Origin: CBDAKK01 sp965196605
GTDB lineage: Bacteria; Spirochaetota; Spirochaetia; WTKD01; G963693115
Reading direction: 5' to 3'
DNA: 64,000 nt
Assembly: GCA_965196605.1 (NCBI GenBank)
Contig: CBDAKK010000008.1
Location: forward strand, 310,001-374,000
In this document: one piece after another, positions 1 to 8,716 of the stretch
Layout of the letters: every line of letters starts with the position of its first letter
Numbering within the stretch: the stretch's first letter is position 1
Made by a program: the position numbers and the translations under genes
The notes under the pieces: model-generated
Told to the model about the DNA's origin: nothing
Database searches by the model: none
The model's input: only the letters and a program-made list of their open reading frames with translations

Positions 1-245
1 TAGCAATAAAAGAATTGCCCTATAGCTGTAATAAAAAGAATCATAATACAGCGTTTTTTTCCTCTCATACATGCGCATATCGATGTCGCATTTCGCTCAG
101 AATGCATCGTCACTGTTTAATGCTTCAAAATACGGTGATGATGATTAAGCCGCCTCCATGATAGAGTAATCATTTATGCATTAATATGCAGTTATACTAT
201 TGATCGCAAAGGTAGTAACTACATTCAATTCATGTTGTAAATGAC

Positions 246-273
246 TTGCATTATGTTGTGTGCCTTGTAATAA
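246..273 (+). promoter_or_regulatory. candidate promoter of the first BspA gene
   Basis: TTGCAT (246-251), a 16-base spacer and TAATAA (268-273) lie about 36 bases ahead of the start codon at 310. The match to sigma-70 hexamers is fair, not perfect. Bases 1-245 show no gene or convincing RNA. Confidence 0.35.
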
Positions 274-309
274 AATCCAAAAAATTTGAAAATCACAAAG
301 GAGTAAACT

Positions 310-1893
310 ATGTGTAATTCACATATTTATAAAAAAACTATAATAATTATTTTTCTAACTGTAGCGTTTGTGGCATGCGCTCCCGAACCCTTACCACAAA
401 TTGAATCTGCCAATCATGCTGAGGTGCTTTTGAAAAGTGCCAGCGGTCTTCCAATAACCAAGCATGCTACGGACTGTGAGGCGGTGCTTTCATCAACAAG
501 CATCAATTCACTTAAGCCGTACCGCGCAAGTGTAACCATGGCGGGGAAGTATAAGCTTACTGATGATGGCATCGTAGTTGTATATGCAAACAATCAGAGA
601 GAGCTTTGTATTAAAAAGGTGGCTACTATTAATCCAAGGGCTTTTGCATACAAGCGGCTCACTCATGTGGTGCTTCCCAAGTCATTGGTCACTATTGGTG
701 CTCATGCCTTTAGAGGTAATTATCTCGTTGATGTTGTTATTCCCGACTCTGTAAAGACTATTGGCAAGTGTGCGTTTGCTGATAATCACTTACGGAATAT
801 TATCATTCCTGCTTCTGTAGATACTATTGACGATATGGCTTTTAGAGATAATGAAATTGGCAAGCTTATAATTCCAAAGTCGGTAAAACGCATTGGTAAC
901 AGATCATTTATAAAAAATCGTCTCACGGAAGTTATACTCAAGCCACCCATGCTTAGCATTGGAAGAAAGGCTTTTATGAATAATAATGTGCGTCTCGTAA
1001 AGCTAGGTTCGAAAGTCTATGAACTATATCACAAAAAACTGCAGTCTATTTTTCGTAATAATAGCAATGATCATCAGACGCACTATGAATTCCTTGATGC
1101 TACGTTACAATATAAGCCCGATACTTACGATTACAGCCCAATCGCTGATGATGACGTTATAAACAATGTAGGCATATATAAGCATAAAAGTGGACTCGGT
1201 ACTGTTCATGTTTCGAGAAATGCTCAAGGAGAGCCAACAAGAGTGTTACACATCACACAGGGCACTCGCGTAATTCCCAAAGACGCCTTTCATAACAATA
1301 AACTCACCGCTGTTGTTATTCCTAACTCTGTGAGGGTTATTGGCAGTTATGCCTTCGACTGGAATGACTTAAAAACGCTTACTATTCCTCGCAGTGTTGA
1401 AGTTATTGGCGATAAAGCCTTTGCAAATAACACGCTCACAAAGGTGGACTTTGAATTTGATGCAGAGGTAGGGGTTATTATTGGCAGGCATGCTTTCTAT
1501 AACAACACCAAACTTGAGATACTCTATCTCTCAGATGATATACAAAGCATTGGAGAGAGTGCTTTTGAAGGTTGTCCCCTCAATGGAATTGACATTCCTG
1601 CTAGTTTACAAAAAGTTGGGGCGCGTGCATTTAAGGGGCACAACATCTCAAATATTAGGTTTGTACCTCACGATGGACCTATAGCAATTGGAGATGAGGC
1701 TTTTCTGGGGTTATACAGCATGGGGACTTCACCAAAATTTGGTATAAGTGCAGTAAAGCTCAGCAATGTTTACATGCCTCAAAGCTTGTTTACAAAACAT
1801 CAAAGTAGGCTGGCGGCTATCTTTGGTGCTAATCGTGCTGGGCAAACCATACGCTATAGAAATACAAAAGGCGAAAAAGAATTCGCGCGCTAG
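310..1893 (+). CDS. BspA-type leucine-rich-repeat surface lipoprotein
   Basis: The 527-aa product begins with a hydrophobic segment (about residues 10-22) ending in a spirochaete-type lipobox, FVAC, so Cys23 is the probable lipidated residue. The rest is built of LRR_5/BspA repeats of about 23 residues, with recurring blocks such as IPDSVKTIGKCAF and FRGNYL, in two clusters (about 105-225 and 320-480) separated by a less regular segment. Family members are secreted adhesins that bind host matrix proteins or other bacteria; that role is inferred here. AAGGAG sits 6-7 bases before the ATG. It is the only one of the three LRR genes in the window with an uninterrupted frame. Confidence 0.9.
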   Translation: MCNSHIYKKTIIIIFLTVAFVACAPEPLPQIESANHAEVLLKSASGLPITKHATDCEAVLSSTSINSLKPYRASVTMAGKYKLTDDGIVVVYANNQRELCIKKVATINPRAFAYKRLTHVVLPKSLVTIGAHAFRGNYLVDVVIPDSVKTIGKCAFADNHLRNIIIPASVDTIDDMAFRDNEIGKLIIPKSVKRIGNRSFIKNRLTEVILKPPMLSIGRKAFMNNNVRLVKLGSKVYELYHKKLQSIFRNNSNDHQTHYEFLDATLQYKPDTYDYSPIADDDVINNVGIYKHKSGLGTVHVSRNAQGEPTRVLHITQGTRVIPKDAFHNNKLTAVVIPNSVRVIGSYAFDWNDLKTLTIPRSVEVIGDKAFANNTLTKVDFEFDAEVGVIIGRHAFYNNTKLEILYLSDDIQSIGESAFEGCPLNGIDIPASLQKVGARAFKGHNISNIRFVPHDGPIAIGDEAFLGLYSMGTSPKFGISAVKLSNVYMPQSLFTKHQSRLAAIFGANRAGQTIRYRNTKGEKEFAR

Positions 1894-1906
1894 GTAGTAT
1901 GCTAAT

Positions 1907-1939
1907 TTAAGCGTGGAGCATGCTGTGCTCTGCGCTTAA
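1907..1939 (+). terminator. imperfect hairpin after the BspA gene
   Basis: TTAAGCG (1907-1913) pairs with CGCTTAA (1933-1939), with further pairing inside the loop (GGAGCA with TGCTC). There is no strong T tract on the plus strand. It lies just before the tandem repeat array and may act as a weak terminator. Confidence 0.35.
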
Positions 1940-1940
1940 T

Positions 1941-2437
1941 TACCCGCGCGTAAGCGCAATACCGCGTCTTACCCCACGGGGGGCGTGGGGGGCACTCCCC
2001 CACAAAGACACACACGGCGTGCAGCCTACCCGCGCGTAAGCGCAATACCGCGTCTTACCCCACGGGGGGCGTGGGGGGCACTCCCCCACAAAGACACACA
2101 CGGCGTGCAGCCTACCCGCGCGTAAGCGCAATACCGCGTCTTACCCCACGGGGGGCGTGGGGGGCACTCCCCCACAAAGACACACACGGCGTGCAGCCTA
2201 CCCGCGCGTAAGCGCAATACCGCGTCTTACCCCACGGGGGGCGTGGGGGGCACTCCCCCACAAAGACACACACGGCGTGCAGCCTACCCGCGCGTAAGCG
2301 CAATACCGCGTCTTACCCCACGGGGGGCGTGGGGGGCACTCCCCCACAAAGACACACACGGCGTGCAGCCTACCCGCGCGTAAGCGCAATACCGCGTCTT
2401 ACCCCACGGAGGGCGTGGGGGCATCCCCCCCACAAAG
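1941..2437. repeat. 86-bp tandem repeat array (five identical units plus a degenerate sixth)
   Basis: Units begin at 1941, 2027, 2113, 2199, 2285 and 2371. Each starts TACCCGCGCGTAAGCGCAAT and contains a GGGG/CCCC-rich inverted segment (GTGGGGGGCACTCCCCCAC). The first five units look identical; the sixth diverges after about 40 bases. An open frame exists on the minus strand only because the unit is repeated. There are no unique spacers, so it is not a CRISPR array. The recent homogeneity suggests expansion by slippage or unequal recombination. Confidence 0.95.
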
Positions 2438-2824
2438 CGCTTATGCACATACTACGTTAGCCCTCGCGCGCGCAAGCGCAAAACAGCATGAGTAATCTCT
2501 ATACCTTGTTTCTTAAGTCCCTATGGCGTAGCCCCACACCCGAAGCAAACCTGCGCCACCTGTGCATAGCACCTCAAGGCACTTACGCATATAGACAAAT
2601 ACACTCGCGCGTAAGCGCAGAAGGAGTTAGCTGAATGCTCGGGGGTGTGGGGGCGTGCCCCCACAGCGAGTTTTTCTTTTCTTTTTGGTTCTTTTTCTTT
2701 TCTTTTTCCTTCGCAAGAAAAAGAAAAGAAAAAGAACGGCCACCCGAAGTGTTTGCATAGTGCTCCCACGTCGTGGCAACAAGAGGCGCTCACAAAAAAC
2801 AGCGTTAGCAAAACTGCGGAAGCC
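2438..2824. repeat. intergenic repeat island with a 21-bp polypyrimidine hairpin
   Basis: The stretch between the two tandem arrays holds a GC-rich hairpin (GTGGGGGCGTGCCCCCAC, 2646-2663) and a perfect 21-bp inverted repeat of pyrimidine-rich DNA: arms 2688-2708 and 2717-2737 with an 8-base loop. The flank after the hairpin (GGCCACCCGAAGTGTTTGCA) recurs inverted at about 5520-5545. No credible gene was found; the short open frames are low-complexity. Confidence 0.85.
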
Positions 2825-3230
2825 TACCCGCGCGTAAGCGCAATACCGCGTCTTACCCCGTGGGGGGCGTGGGGACACTCCCCCACAAAGACACACACGG
2901 CGTGCAGCCTACCCGCGCGTAAGCGCAATACCGCGTCTTACCCCGTGGGGGGCGTGGGGACACTCCCCCACAAAGACACACACGGCGTGCAGCCTACCCG
3001 CGCGTAAGCGCAATACCGCGTCTTACCCCGTGGGGGGCGTGGGGACACTCCCCCACAAAGACACACACGGCGTGCAGCCTACCCGCGCGTAAGCGCAATA
3101 CCGCGTCTTACCCCGTGGGGGGCGTGGGGACACTCCCCCACAAAGACACACACGGCGTGCAGCCTACCCGCGCGTAAGCGCAGTACCGCGTCTTACCCCA
3201 AGGGGGGCGTGGGGGCAGCTCCCCCACAAA
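2825..3230. repeat. 85-bp tandem repeat array (four units plus a degenerate fifth)
   Basis: Units begin at 2825, 2910, 2995, 3080 and 3165. They are a one-base-shorter variant of the 86-bp units at 1941-2437: the change is CCCCGTGGGGGG...GGGGACACTCC in place of CCCCACGGGG...GGGGGGCACTCC. The two arrays have each been homogenised internally while differing from each other, so they expanded independently from related seeds. Confidence 0.95.
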
Positions 3231-3268
3231 AGCAAGCGTGCCCCCACATGCTCAGCATACTTTATGCA

Positions 3269-5281
3269 TTACAAAACGCGGCATGCTGCAATGCGCTTTT
3301 TAATACTACTGCGCTGCTGTGCATAGGTCGCCTCGTCTTTCTCCATGCCATCCAAGGCATCGTAAAAGGCATTCCACGCCGTGCGCTCACGCTGGTACTG
3401 CGCAGCAAGACGCCCCGCCCCGCCGCGCTCAAGCTCACGCGTGAGTTCACGGGAGGCAAGTTCAAGCTGTGCATGCGCATCTTCTTTCTTGCCCTGTGAG
3501 ACTAAGCGAGCAAGGCTTAGCACCAGTCGCCCCATAACAAAGCACGCGGGAACGTCACTCATAAAACAACTGGTAAAGGGAGCAAAGTGTTGCTTTGCAT
3601 ACGCAAGGTCTCCATGCAGTGCCTTGGCGTAGTTTGAAAACAGCACGGTGCGCAGCAGGTCGCCAATAAAGGTGCCATGTTTTGCTGCCTGTATGGCTTC
3701 TGAGGCAAAGGCGGCCTTGTCATGCCTCATTAAAAAACCCGCAGCGTGTGCATAGCGCAAACGCGGCGCGTCACCCGCAACGTGCACTGACAATATATAC
3801 GCTTGGTCTTCCGCGCGCCCAATAAAAGACGGCGTAAAAGGCCTATAGCGCCGCAACGCGTCTACTAAAATACCGTTTGTGCCACCCGTTACATGCACGC
3901 GTTGCAAGCACTCACGCCGTCCATCAAGCACCGCTTCCGCCCCTGTGCCATAACGCACCATCATTTCCGCACGCGTAGAAAGCGCCATAAAGGGCACACG
4001 CGGAAAAAACACGTCCTCAACCGCAAGCGCGCTTGTGCTTGGAAAGTTTACGTCAGGCGTAAACAGCCCCTTGTGTATGTCCGCCTCGTTTACCAAAGCG
4101 CCCGCTACCATGCCCAAATGCACAGCCTGTCCCTCAGCGTCCACGCCCTCGGCGCCCCACAACGCGCTGCTCATGTGCTCAAAGGCACTCTTGCTCGTCT
4201 CCTGCACCAAGGCTTCTTGCGGAAAGACTTGGTCGAGGTCTATCTTAAACGTAGCGCGCACGGCATCATCAAGACACACATGCCACAACGCAGCAATGGC
4301 TTTGAGAAAGGAATAATGCCGCCCATAGCGCCCATCAACACCAAAGACTTGCGCAATGCCCCCGCGCTCACCAGCCACAGCCTCAAGGCTACCAGCAATT
4401 TCAGCGGCGTCGTCTTCAGTAAACACGTACACCTTCAACCCCTCAAAATGCTCCTGCGCTATGTGCGCTTGCAAGTACTCTCGCGCAATAGCACCAAGGG
4501 AGGGGTGCGTAACCGAGACAGACAAAACAACAGTGAGCGCCGCATCATTGTCCACCGTGCCTCTACGCTTCTCAAAGCCTAGTGCATCTTCCAAACCCCG
4601 CAGCCCGTACACGAGCTCATCAGCTTCACGCGCAACGCCGAGGGGAATGGGGTGGTCGTACCAATACCGCTGCTTCTCGCTCTTGCATATGGCATGCAGC
4701 TTTTCTTTGGAGGCCTCACTAATAGGCAAAGACGCAATGCGCTCTTGCTTAGGCAGCGTAAGCAGCACGTTGGACGTAACAAGCAGCGCACGCGCAGGGT
4801 CTTCTATGGGCTGTGAGTTGAGCGTTGTAATGCGCACCTTGCGCTTCGTGCGTATCGCATCTATGGCAGGCTGCGCCGCTTGCTCTGCATCTGCAGCACC
4901 CAGCATGCCCTCAAGCGCAAGCCCCTGCGCCTCCTTGCTAAACACAGCCCACAAGCCCCGCCTAAAGGCTTCTGTTGCTACCACATGCGCCGCATCTTCG
5001 CCTGCAGCTTTTTGTGCAATGCTGCTCAACTCGCTCGCAGTCGCTTCGTCCATCTGCGCAAGCTCATCAGAAACTGCAGAGGCCGCGGTTTTCAAAAACA
5101 ACTCAGGGGGATTATCTTCATCCCACGCCACTGCTTCACCCTTAACAGCAGCCACAAACTTTTGCACCAGCGCATCTACAGAAGCACTAGCTGCAAAAGC
5201 AGTCTGCAAGCCCGTAGTCTTACACTGCGCATTAACAAGACACTCAAGCACCCGCACAAAACACTCATTTCTATTACTCAT
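3269..5281 (-). CDS. hypothetical protein with GT-A glycosyltransferase-like motifs
   Basis: The 670-aa product has no signal peptide or membrane helix. The frame stays open to 5452, but the extra 57 codons lie in repeat-island DNA, so the ATG at 5281 with AGAAGG just ahead is the better start. A central part contains FKIDLDQVFP, resembling the D-x-D metal/nucleotide-sugar motif of GT-A enzymes, and later SFIGRAEDQAY, resembling the downstream acidic catalytic pair. The C-terminal 80 residues look like a charged coiled coil. Family assignment is tentative. It stands alone, bounded on both sides by repeat islands. Confidence 0.8.
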   Translation of the reverse strand: MSNRNECFVRVLECLVNAQCKTTGLQTAFAASASVDALVQKFVAAVKGEAVAWDEDNPPELFLKTAASAVSDELAQMDEATASELSSIAQKAAGEDAAHVVATEAFRRGLWAVFSKEAQGLALEGMLGAADAEQAAQPAIDAIRTKRKVRITTLNSQPIEDPARALLVTSNVLLTLPKQERIASLPISEASKEKLHAICKSEKQRYWYDHPIPLGVAREADELVYGLRGLEDALGFEKRRGTVDNDAALTVVLSVSVTHPSLGAIAREYLQAHIAQEHFEGLKVYVFTEDDAAEIAGSLEAVAGERGGIAQVFGVDGRYGRHYSFLKAIAALWHVCLDDAVRATFKIDLDQVFPQEALVQETSKSAFEHMSSALWGAEGVDAEGQAVHLGMVAGALVNEADIHKGLFTPDVNFPSTSALAVEDVFFPRVPFMALSTRAEMMVRYGTGAEAVLDGRRECLQRVHVTGGTNGILVDALRRYRPFTPSFIGRAEDQAYILSVHVAGDAPRLRYAHAAGFLMRHDKAAFASEAIQAAKHGTFIGDLLRTVLFSNYAKALHGDLAYAKQHFAPFTSCFMSDVPACFVMGRLVLSLARLVSQGKKEDAHAQLELASRELTRELERGGAGRLAAQYQRERTAWNAFYDALDGMEKDEATYAQQRSSIKKRIAACRVL

Positions 5282-6132
5282 GCCTTCTATTGTATTCCAC
5301 ACCGCGGTGCTAATGCAGTCTCTCTTTGTGGGGGGAGTGTCCCCCCACGCCCCCCTCCACGAGGTAAGACGCGAGTTTTGCGCTCCGCGCGGGTAGGCTG
5401 CACGCCGTGTGTGTTTTGCTTCGCAGTGTTGTATGAACTTTTCTGCGGTCAAGCAGCGCGGCGCAGTATGACTTGCAGTCGGCTAAAGTTCTACCTTTTG
5501 TTGCCATGCATCGAGACGCACTATGCAAACGCTTCGGTTGGCCGTTCTTTTTCTTTTCTTTTTGAGGACGCAAAAAGAAAAGAAAAAGAACCAAAAAGAA
5601 AAGAAAAACATCCTGTGAGCTAAAGCAGTAATGACATAGATACTGTGCGCAAGTATGAGGACTGTATAGAAGTAAGTTTGTGTGGGTGCACTGCTCACCA
5701 TCCATGGGGCGGCTGTGAGGACGCTCATGAGCGCAGCGAGGGTATGTAAGCTATTGCATAAGCGCTGCGGTGCTGTGCAAAGATGGAGCTTGCATCAAAG
5801 TTGAGAGCGTAGCAACAACCACGCCACGGATGGCAGAAGAAGCGTTTGCTTAATACACGGGGGTGTGGGGGCTTGCCCCCACAGCGGCTTTTTCTTTTCT
5901 TTCTTTGGTACTTTCTTTCTTTTCTTTTTGCGTCGCACAAAAAGAAAAGAAAGAAAGTACGGCTACTATAGGCATTAGCATATAACAATTGGCGTCTTAG
6001 CAGCAGAAAAGCTCATACAAGATTAGCGTCAGCTACAATAGAAACGCTCGCGCGGAGCGCAGAACGGCGTCTTACTCAACGGGGGGTGTGGGGGAGTGCC
6101 CCCACATAGGTTTCCAACTATAGTGGGTTGTC
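5282..6132. repeat. intergenic repeat island with two long polypyrimidine hairpins
   Basis: This island is a mosaic of modules seen elsewhere. It has inverted fragments of the 85/86-bp unit (about 5324-5420), a perfect 21-bp inverted repeat (5544-5564 with 5571-5591), and a module CTAAAGCAGTAATGACATAG (about 5618-5637) that recurs near 34135, 34280 and 49633. A GC-rich hairpin at about 5863-5882 is followed by a perfect 23-bp inverted repeat (5908-5930 with 5938-5960). The flank from about 5961 to 6040 is nearly the same as 8535-8615. No gene is supported. Confidence 0.9.
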
Positions 6133-7146
6133 CTAGTTTTCTACAAGGTAGGGTTGGTAATGAGCATTAAGCTGTATGGGCTTAGGGACAACGTCAAGAA
6201 TCTTTCCATCTTGTATGTGAATTTCTGCAAGCAGGCCTTGCATGGTTTCTTCTGACCACGACTGGTCGAATACAAAGTTGCCGAGTGAGTAGATAATCCA
6301 CCCGTCTCCATAGCGCTCTATTTCTTGGTCTACGTGTGGGTGATGCCCTATGACGACGTCAGCTCCTGCATCTACAAGCCTCTGTCCCAGACGCACCTGT
6401 GCATCGGTTGCACGGTTCTGGTACTCTTCACCCCAGTGCATAGACACCATAACAATGTCCACATTGGGCTCTTGCTTCAAGGCTGCAATGCGCGCTGTTA
6501 TTTTCTCCATGTCATACTCGCTCATGCCCGCCTTGCTTGCTGTTGCATGCGCGCCCTTGTAAAATTCGGTATACGCAAGAAAGGCAATGCGCGTATTGCC
6601 TAGCGTGGTCATGTGTGGGCGCTCAGCTTCAGCGCTATTGCACCCCGCTCCTACAAAGTCTATGCTCACATTGCGCAAGTTGGTAGTAGTGGCACACAAC
6701 GATGCTCTGCCCCAGTCCAGCATGTGGTTGTTGGCAAGCGACACTACGTCAATGCCCGCATCCGCAAGCGCCTGTGCAACTGCCACTTCAAAACGAAAGG
6801 AGTACACACTCCCAAGGTCAGCGCCCACATCGCTCAATGACCCTTCGAGGTTAGCAAACACAAGGTCGGCGCTCTTGAGGTAGTCGCGCACCTTGTCAAA
6901 AGCAAAGTCATAGTCCTTGCCAAGCTTCTTTATCTTTGCTTCCACCCCACGGTCGAGCATGAGGTCTCCCCCCGCTACCATGGTGTAGACTTTCTCGCGC
7001 GCCTCCCTCTCTTGGAGTTCACGCTCAAGCCTAGCAATGGCATTCTTCAGTTCATCTACTTCCTGAGTCTGTTGATGTTTGTCGTAGCTAGTCCAAGCAG
7101 AAAAAGCAAGAAGGGCTAGTACAGTTATTCCGAATAGGTATTTCAT
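6133..7146 (-). CDS. CapA-family (PGA_cap) metallophosphoesterase-like protein
   Basis: The 337-aa product has an N-terminal membrane anchor (about residues 3-18), a short coiled coil (about 20-50) and a PGA_cap/CapA domain. Motifs include AGGDLMLDRG, FANLEG, SLANNHMLDWG, MHWGEEY and GHHPHV, giving the Asp/Asn/His set of the calcineurin-like fold. CapA is part of poly-gamma-glutamate systems, but no capB or capC is present, so a polyglutamate role is not supported; an envelope phosphoesterase or glycan-related function is equally possible. The start at 7146 places the anchor at the N-terminus; an upstream in-frame start at 7203 would add 19 unrelated residues. Confidence 0.85.
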   Translation of the reverse strand: MKYLFGITVLALLAFSAWTSYDKHQQTQEVDELKNAIARLERELQEREAREKVYTMVAGGDLMLDRGVEAKIKKLGKDYDFAFDKVRDYLKSADLVFANLEGSLSDVGADLGSVYSFRFEVAVAQALADAGIDVVSLANNHMLDWGRASLCATTTNLRNVSIDFVGAGCNSAEAERPHMTTLGNTRIAFLAYTEFYKGAHATASKAGMSEYDMEKITARIAALKQEPNVDIVMVSMHWGEEYQNRATDAQVRLGQRLVDAGADVVIGHHPHVDQEIERYGDGWIIYSLGNFVFDQSWSEETMQGLLAEIHIQDGKILDVVPKPIQLNAHYQPYLVEN

Positions 7147-7400
7147 GGCTATGAGTATATCACTAAGCGGCTGCGGCGGTGTGTGTCCACCCTTGACGCA
7201 CACGACCTCATGGTGTGCATAAGCATTGTAGGCAGTCGTACCTTATGGTGCAGCTATGTTACAGCGTGCGATTATGACGCAGTTCACACGTGTATCAAGA
7301 CATTCATGTTTTACCTCAGTCTGTTAAAGGTCAGTATAATCGTACACAAGGTAAGCGCGCAGCGCGTGTCTTGCAAATTACTACTAGGAGGCTGCTAACC

Positions 7401-7979
7401 ATGTATGCTTTAATAATTGTCGATATGCTTAACGACTTCGTATCCGAAGGCGCGCTTGCCAATGAGCGCAATGCCTTGCACATAATTCCCTCTCTTCAAA
7501 CCATGCTACACCACGCGCGTGAACACGAAAATTGGGTAGTAGTGTACGCAAATGATGAACACAATGCACAAGACCGTGAAATGTCCATATGGGGAGAACA
7601 CGCCATGAAAGGCACGCGTGGTGCACAGGTTGTTGATGCACTAAAGCCGCATGTACGTACGCGTGAGTGGGAGGAACCCAAGCAGTTTTATGGCGCCTTT
7701 GACAACACCACGCTAGCCCAAAAGCTAGGTGAACACGGCACACAGCGGGTCTTCATATGCGGTCAACACGCGGACTGCTGCGTACGACACACCTCCTATG
7801 GTGCTTTTATGCATAATTTTGATATCACCATACTCTCGGACTGCGTGTGCTTGTTTGAAGACAAAGAGAACACGGAGGCGGAAGAGACCAAAAGGTTCAA
7901 CGACGCCTTGGGTTACTTGCAGTTGTTTTATGGTGCGGAAGTACTGAGCTCTGAGCAAGTTATACATAAATATCGGTGA
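7401..7979 (+). CDS. isochorismatase-like cysteine hydrolase
   Basis: The 192-aa product belongs to the nicotinamidase/isochorismatase superfamily. The triad is visible: Asp8 (in IIVDML), Lys94 (in EEPKQFYGAF) and the nucleophile Cys127 (in GQHADCCVRHT, matching the G-x-x-T-D-x-C-V-x-x-T pattern with Ala in place of the first Thr). Substrate cannot be read from sequence; nicotinamide, ureidoacrylate or another small amide are possible. TAGGAGG lies 9 bases ahead of the ATG, ruling out the longer frame from 7290. It is followed directly by a repeat island. Confidence 0.88.
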   Translation: MYALIIVDMLNDFVSEGALANERNALHIIPSLQTMLHHAREHENWVVVYANDEHNAQDREMSIWGEHAMKGTRGAQVVDALKPHVRTREWEEPKQFYGAFDNTTLAQKLGEHGTQRVFICGQHADCCVRHTSYGAFMHNFDITILSDCVCLFEDKENTEAEETKRFNDALGYLQLFYGAEVLSSEQVIHKYR

Positions 7980-8365
7980 GGGCTTTGTGGGGGGGCGTGC
8001 TGCCTCCACAAAGAGAGATCACGCCATAGAGAGCAAGACACAAGCGCAACTATGAAGAAAAGACCAAAGAGTCTAGCGCGTAGCCTAGGGCTGAGGGAGG
8101 TGTTCCCTCGGGGGCTAGGGAGGCGTTCCCTTAGGGCGGACTGAGCGCGTAGCCTAGGGCGGAGTGAGGGCTTTGTGGGGGGGGCGTGCTGCCTCCACAA
8201 AGAGAGATCACGCCATAGAGAGCAAGACACAAGCGCAACTATGAAGAAAAGACCAAAGAGTCTAGCGCGTAGCCTAGGGCTGAGGGAGGTGTTCCCTCGG
8301 GGGCTAGGGAAGTGTTCCCTTAGGGCGGACTGAGCGCGTAGCCTAGGGCGGAGTGAGGGCTTTGT
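7980..8365. repeat. tandem duplication, about 188 bp, two copies
   Basis: A 188/189-bp unit beginning with GGGCTTTGTGGGGG occurs at about 7978 and again at about 8168, and the opening of a third copy is at about 8357. Unit content includes CATAGAGAGCAAGACACAAGCGCAACTATG-type modules also seen near 50130 and repeated short motifs such as GTAGCCTAGGGC. The two copies differ by only a few bases. Confidence 0.9.
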
Positions 8366-8716
8366 GGGGGCTTGCCCCCCCACAGCGGCTTTTTCTTTGA
8401 TGCGAGTACTCCATCTTGGCTTCGCTCCGCTCCGCAATCTGAATGTCAGCATCCCCTCGCTTCGCTCATGACTTTCTTTGGTACTCTTCTTTCTTTTCTT
8501 TTTGCGTCGCACAAAAAGAAAAGAAAGAAAGTACGGCTACTATAGGCATTAGCATATAACAACTGGCGTCTTGGCTGCAGAAAAGTTCATACAAGATTAG
8601 CGTGAGCTACAAAACAGATGCTCGCGCGAAGCGCAGGGCGGTAGCAGTGGGGGTGTGGGGGCGTGCTGCCCCCACAAAGGGAGGTGTGTTTTGTGTTAGT
8701 GGAGTGTTACAAACTA
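8366..8716. repeat. intergenic repeat island, second copy of the 5.9-kb module
   Basis: A GC-rich hairpin (about 8366-8384) is followed by an inverted repeat of polypyrimidine/polypurine DNA (8481-8504 with 8512-8534, one bulge). The next 80 bases (GGCTACTATAGGCATTAGCA onward) match those after the 5908-5960 hairpin with few differences. A 100-bp insertion (about 8395-8480) distinguishes this copy. No gene is visible. Confidence 0.88.

Noticed and set aside
1940..2389. A 63-residue minus-strand frame repeated four times in the 86-bp array
   Set aside because: It is the same tandem repeat read in register; no ribosome site and no independent coding signal.
1941..3230. CRISPR-like appearance of the 85/86-bp arrays
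   Set aside because: Whole units are identical, with no unique spacers, and no cas genes are present.
4356..5396. Long plus-strand frame (346 residues) opposite the 670-aa gene
   Set aside because: Shadow of the minus-strand gene caused by its GC-rich third positions; Ser/Cys/Ala-rich composition and no family resemblance.
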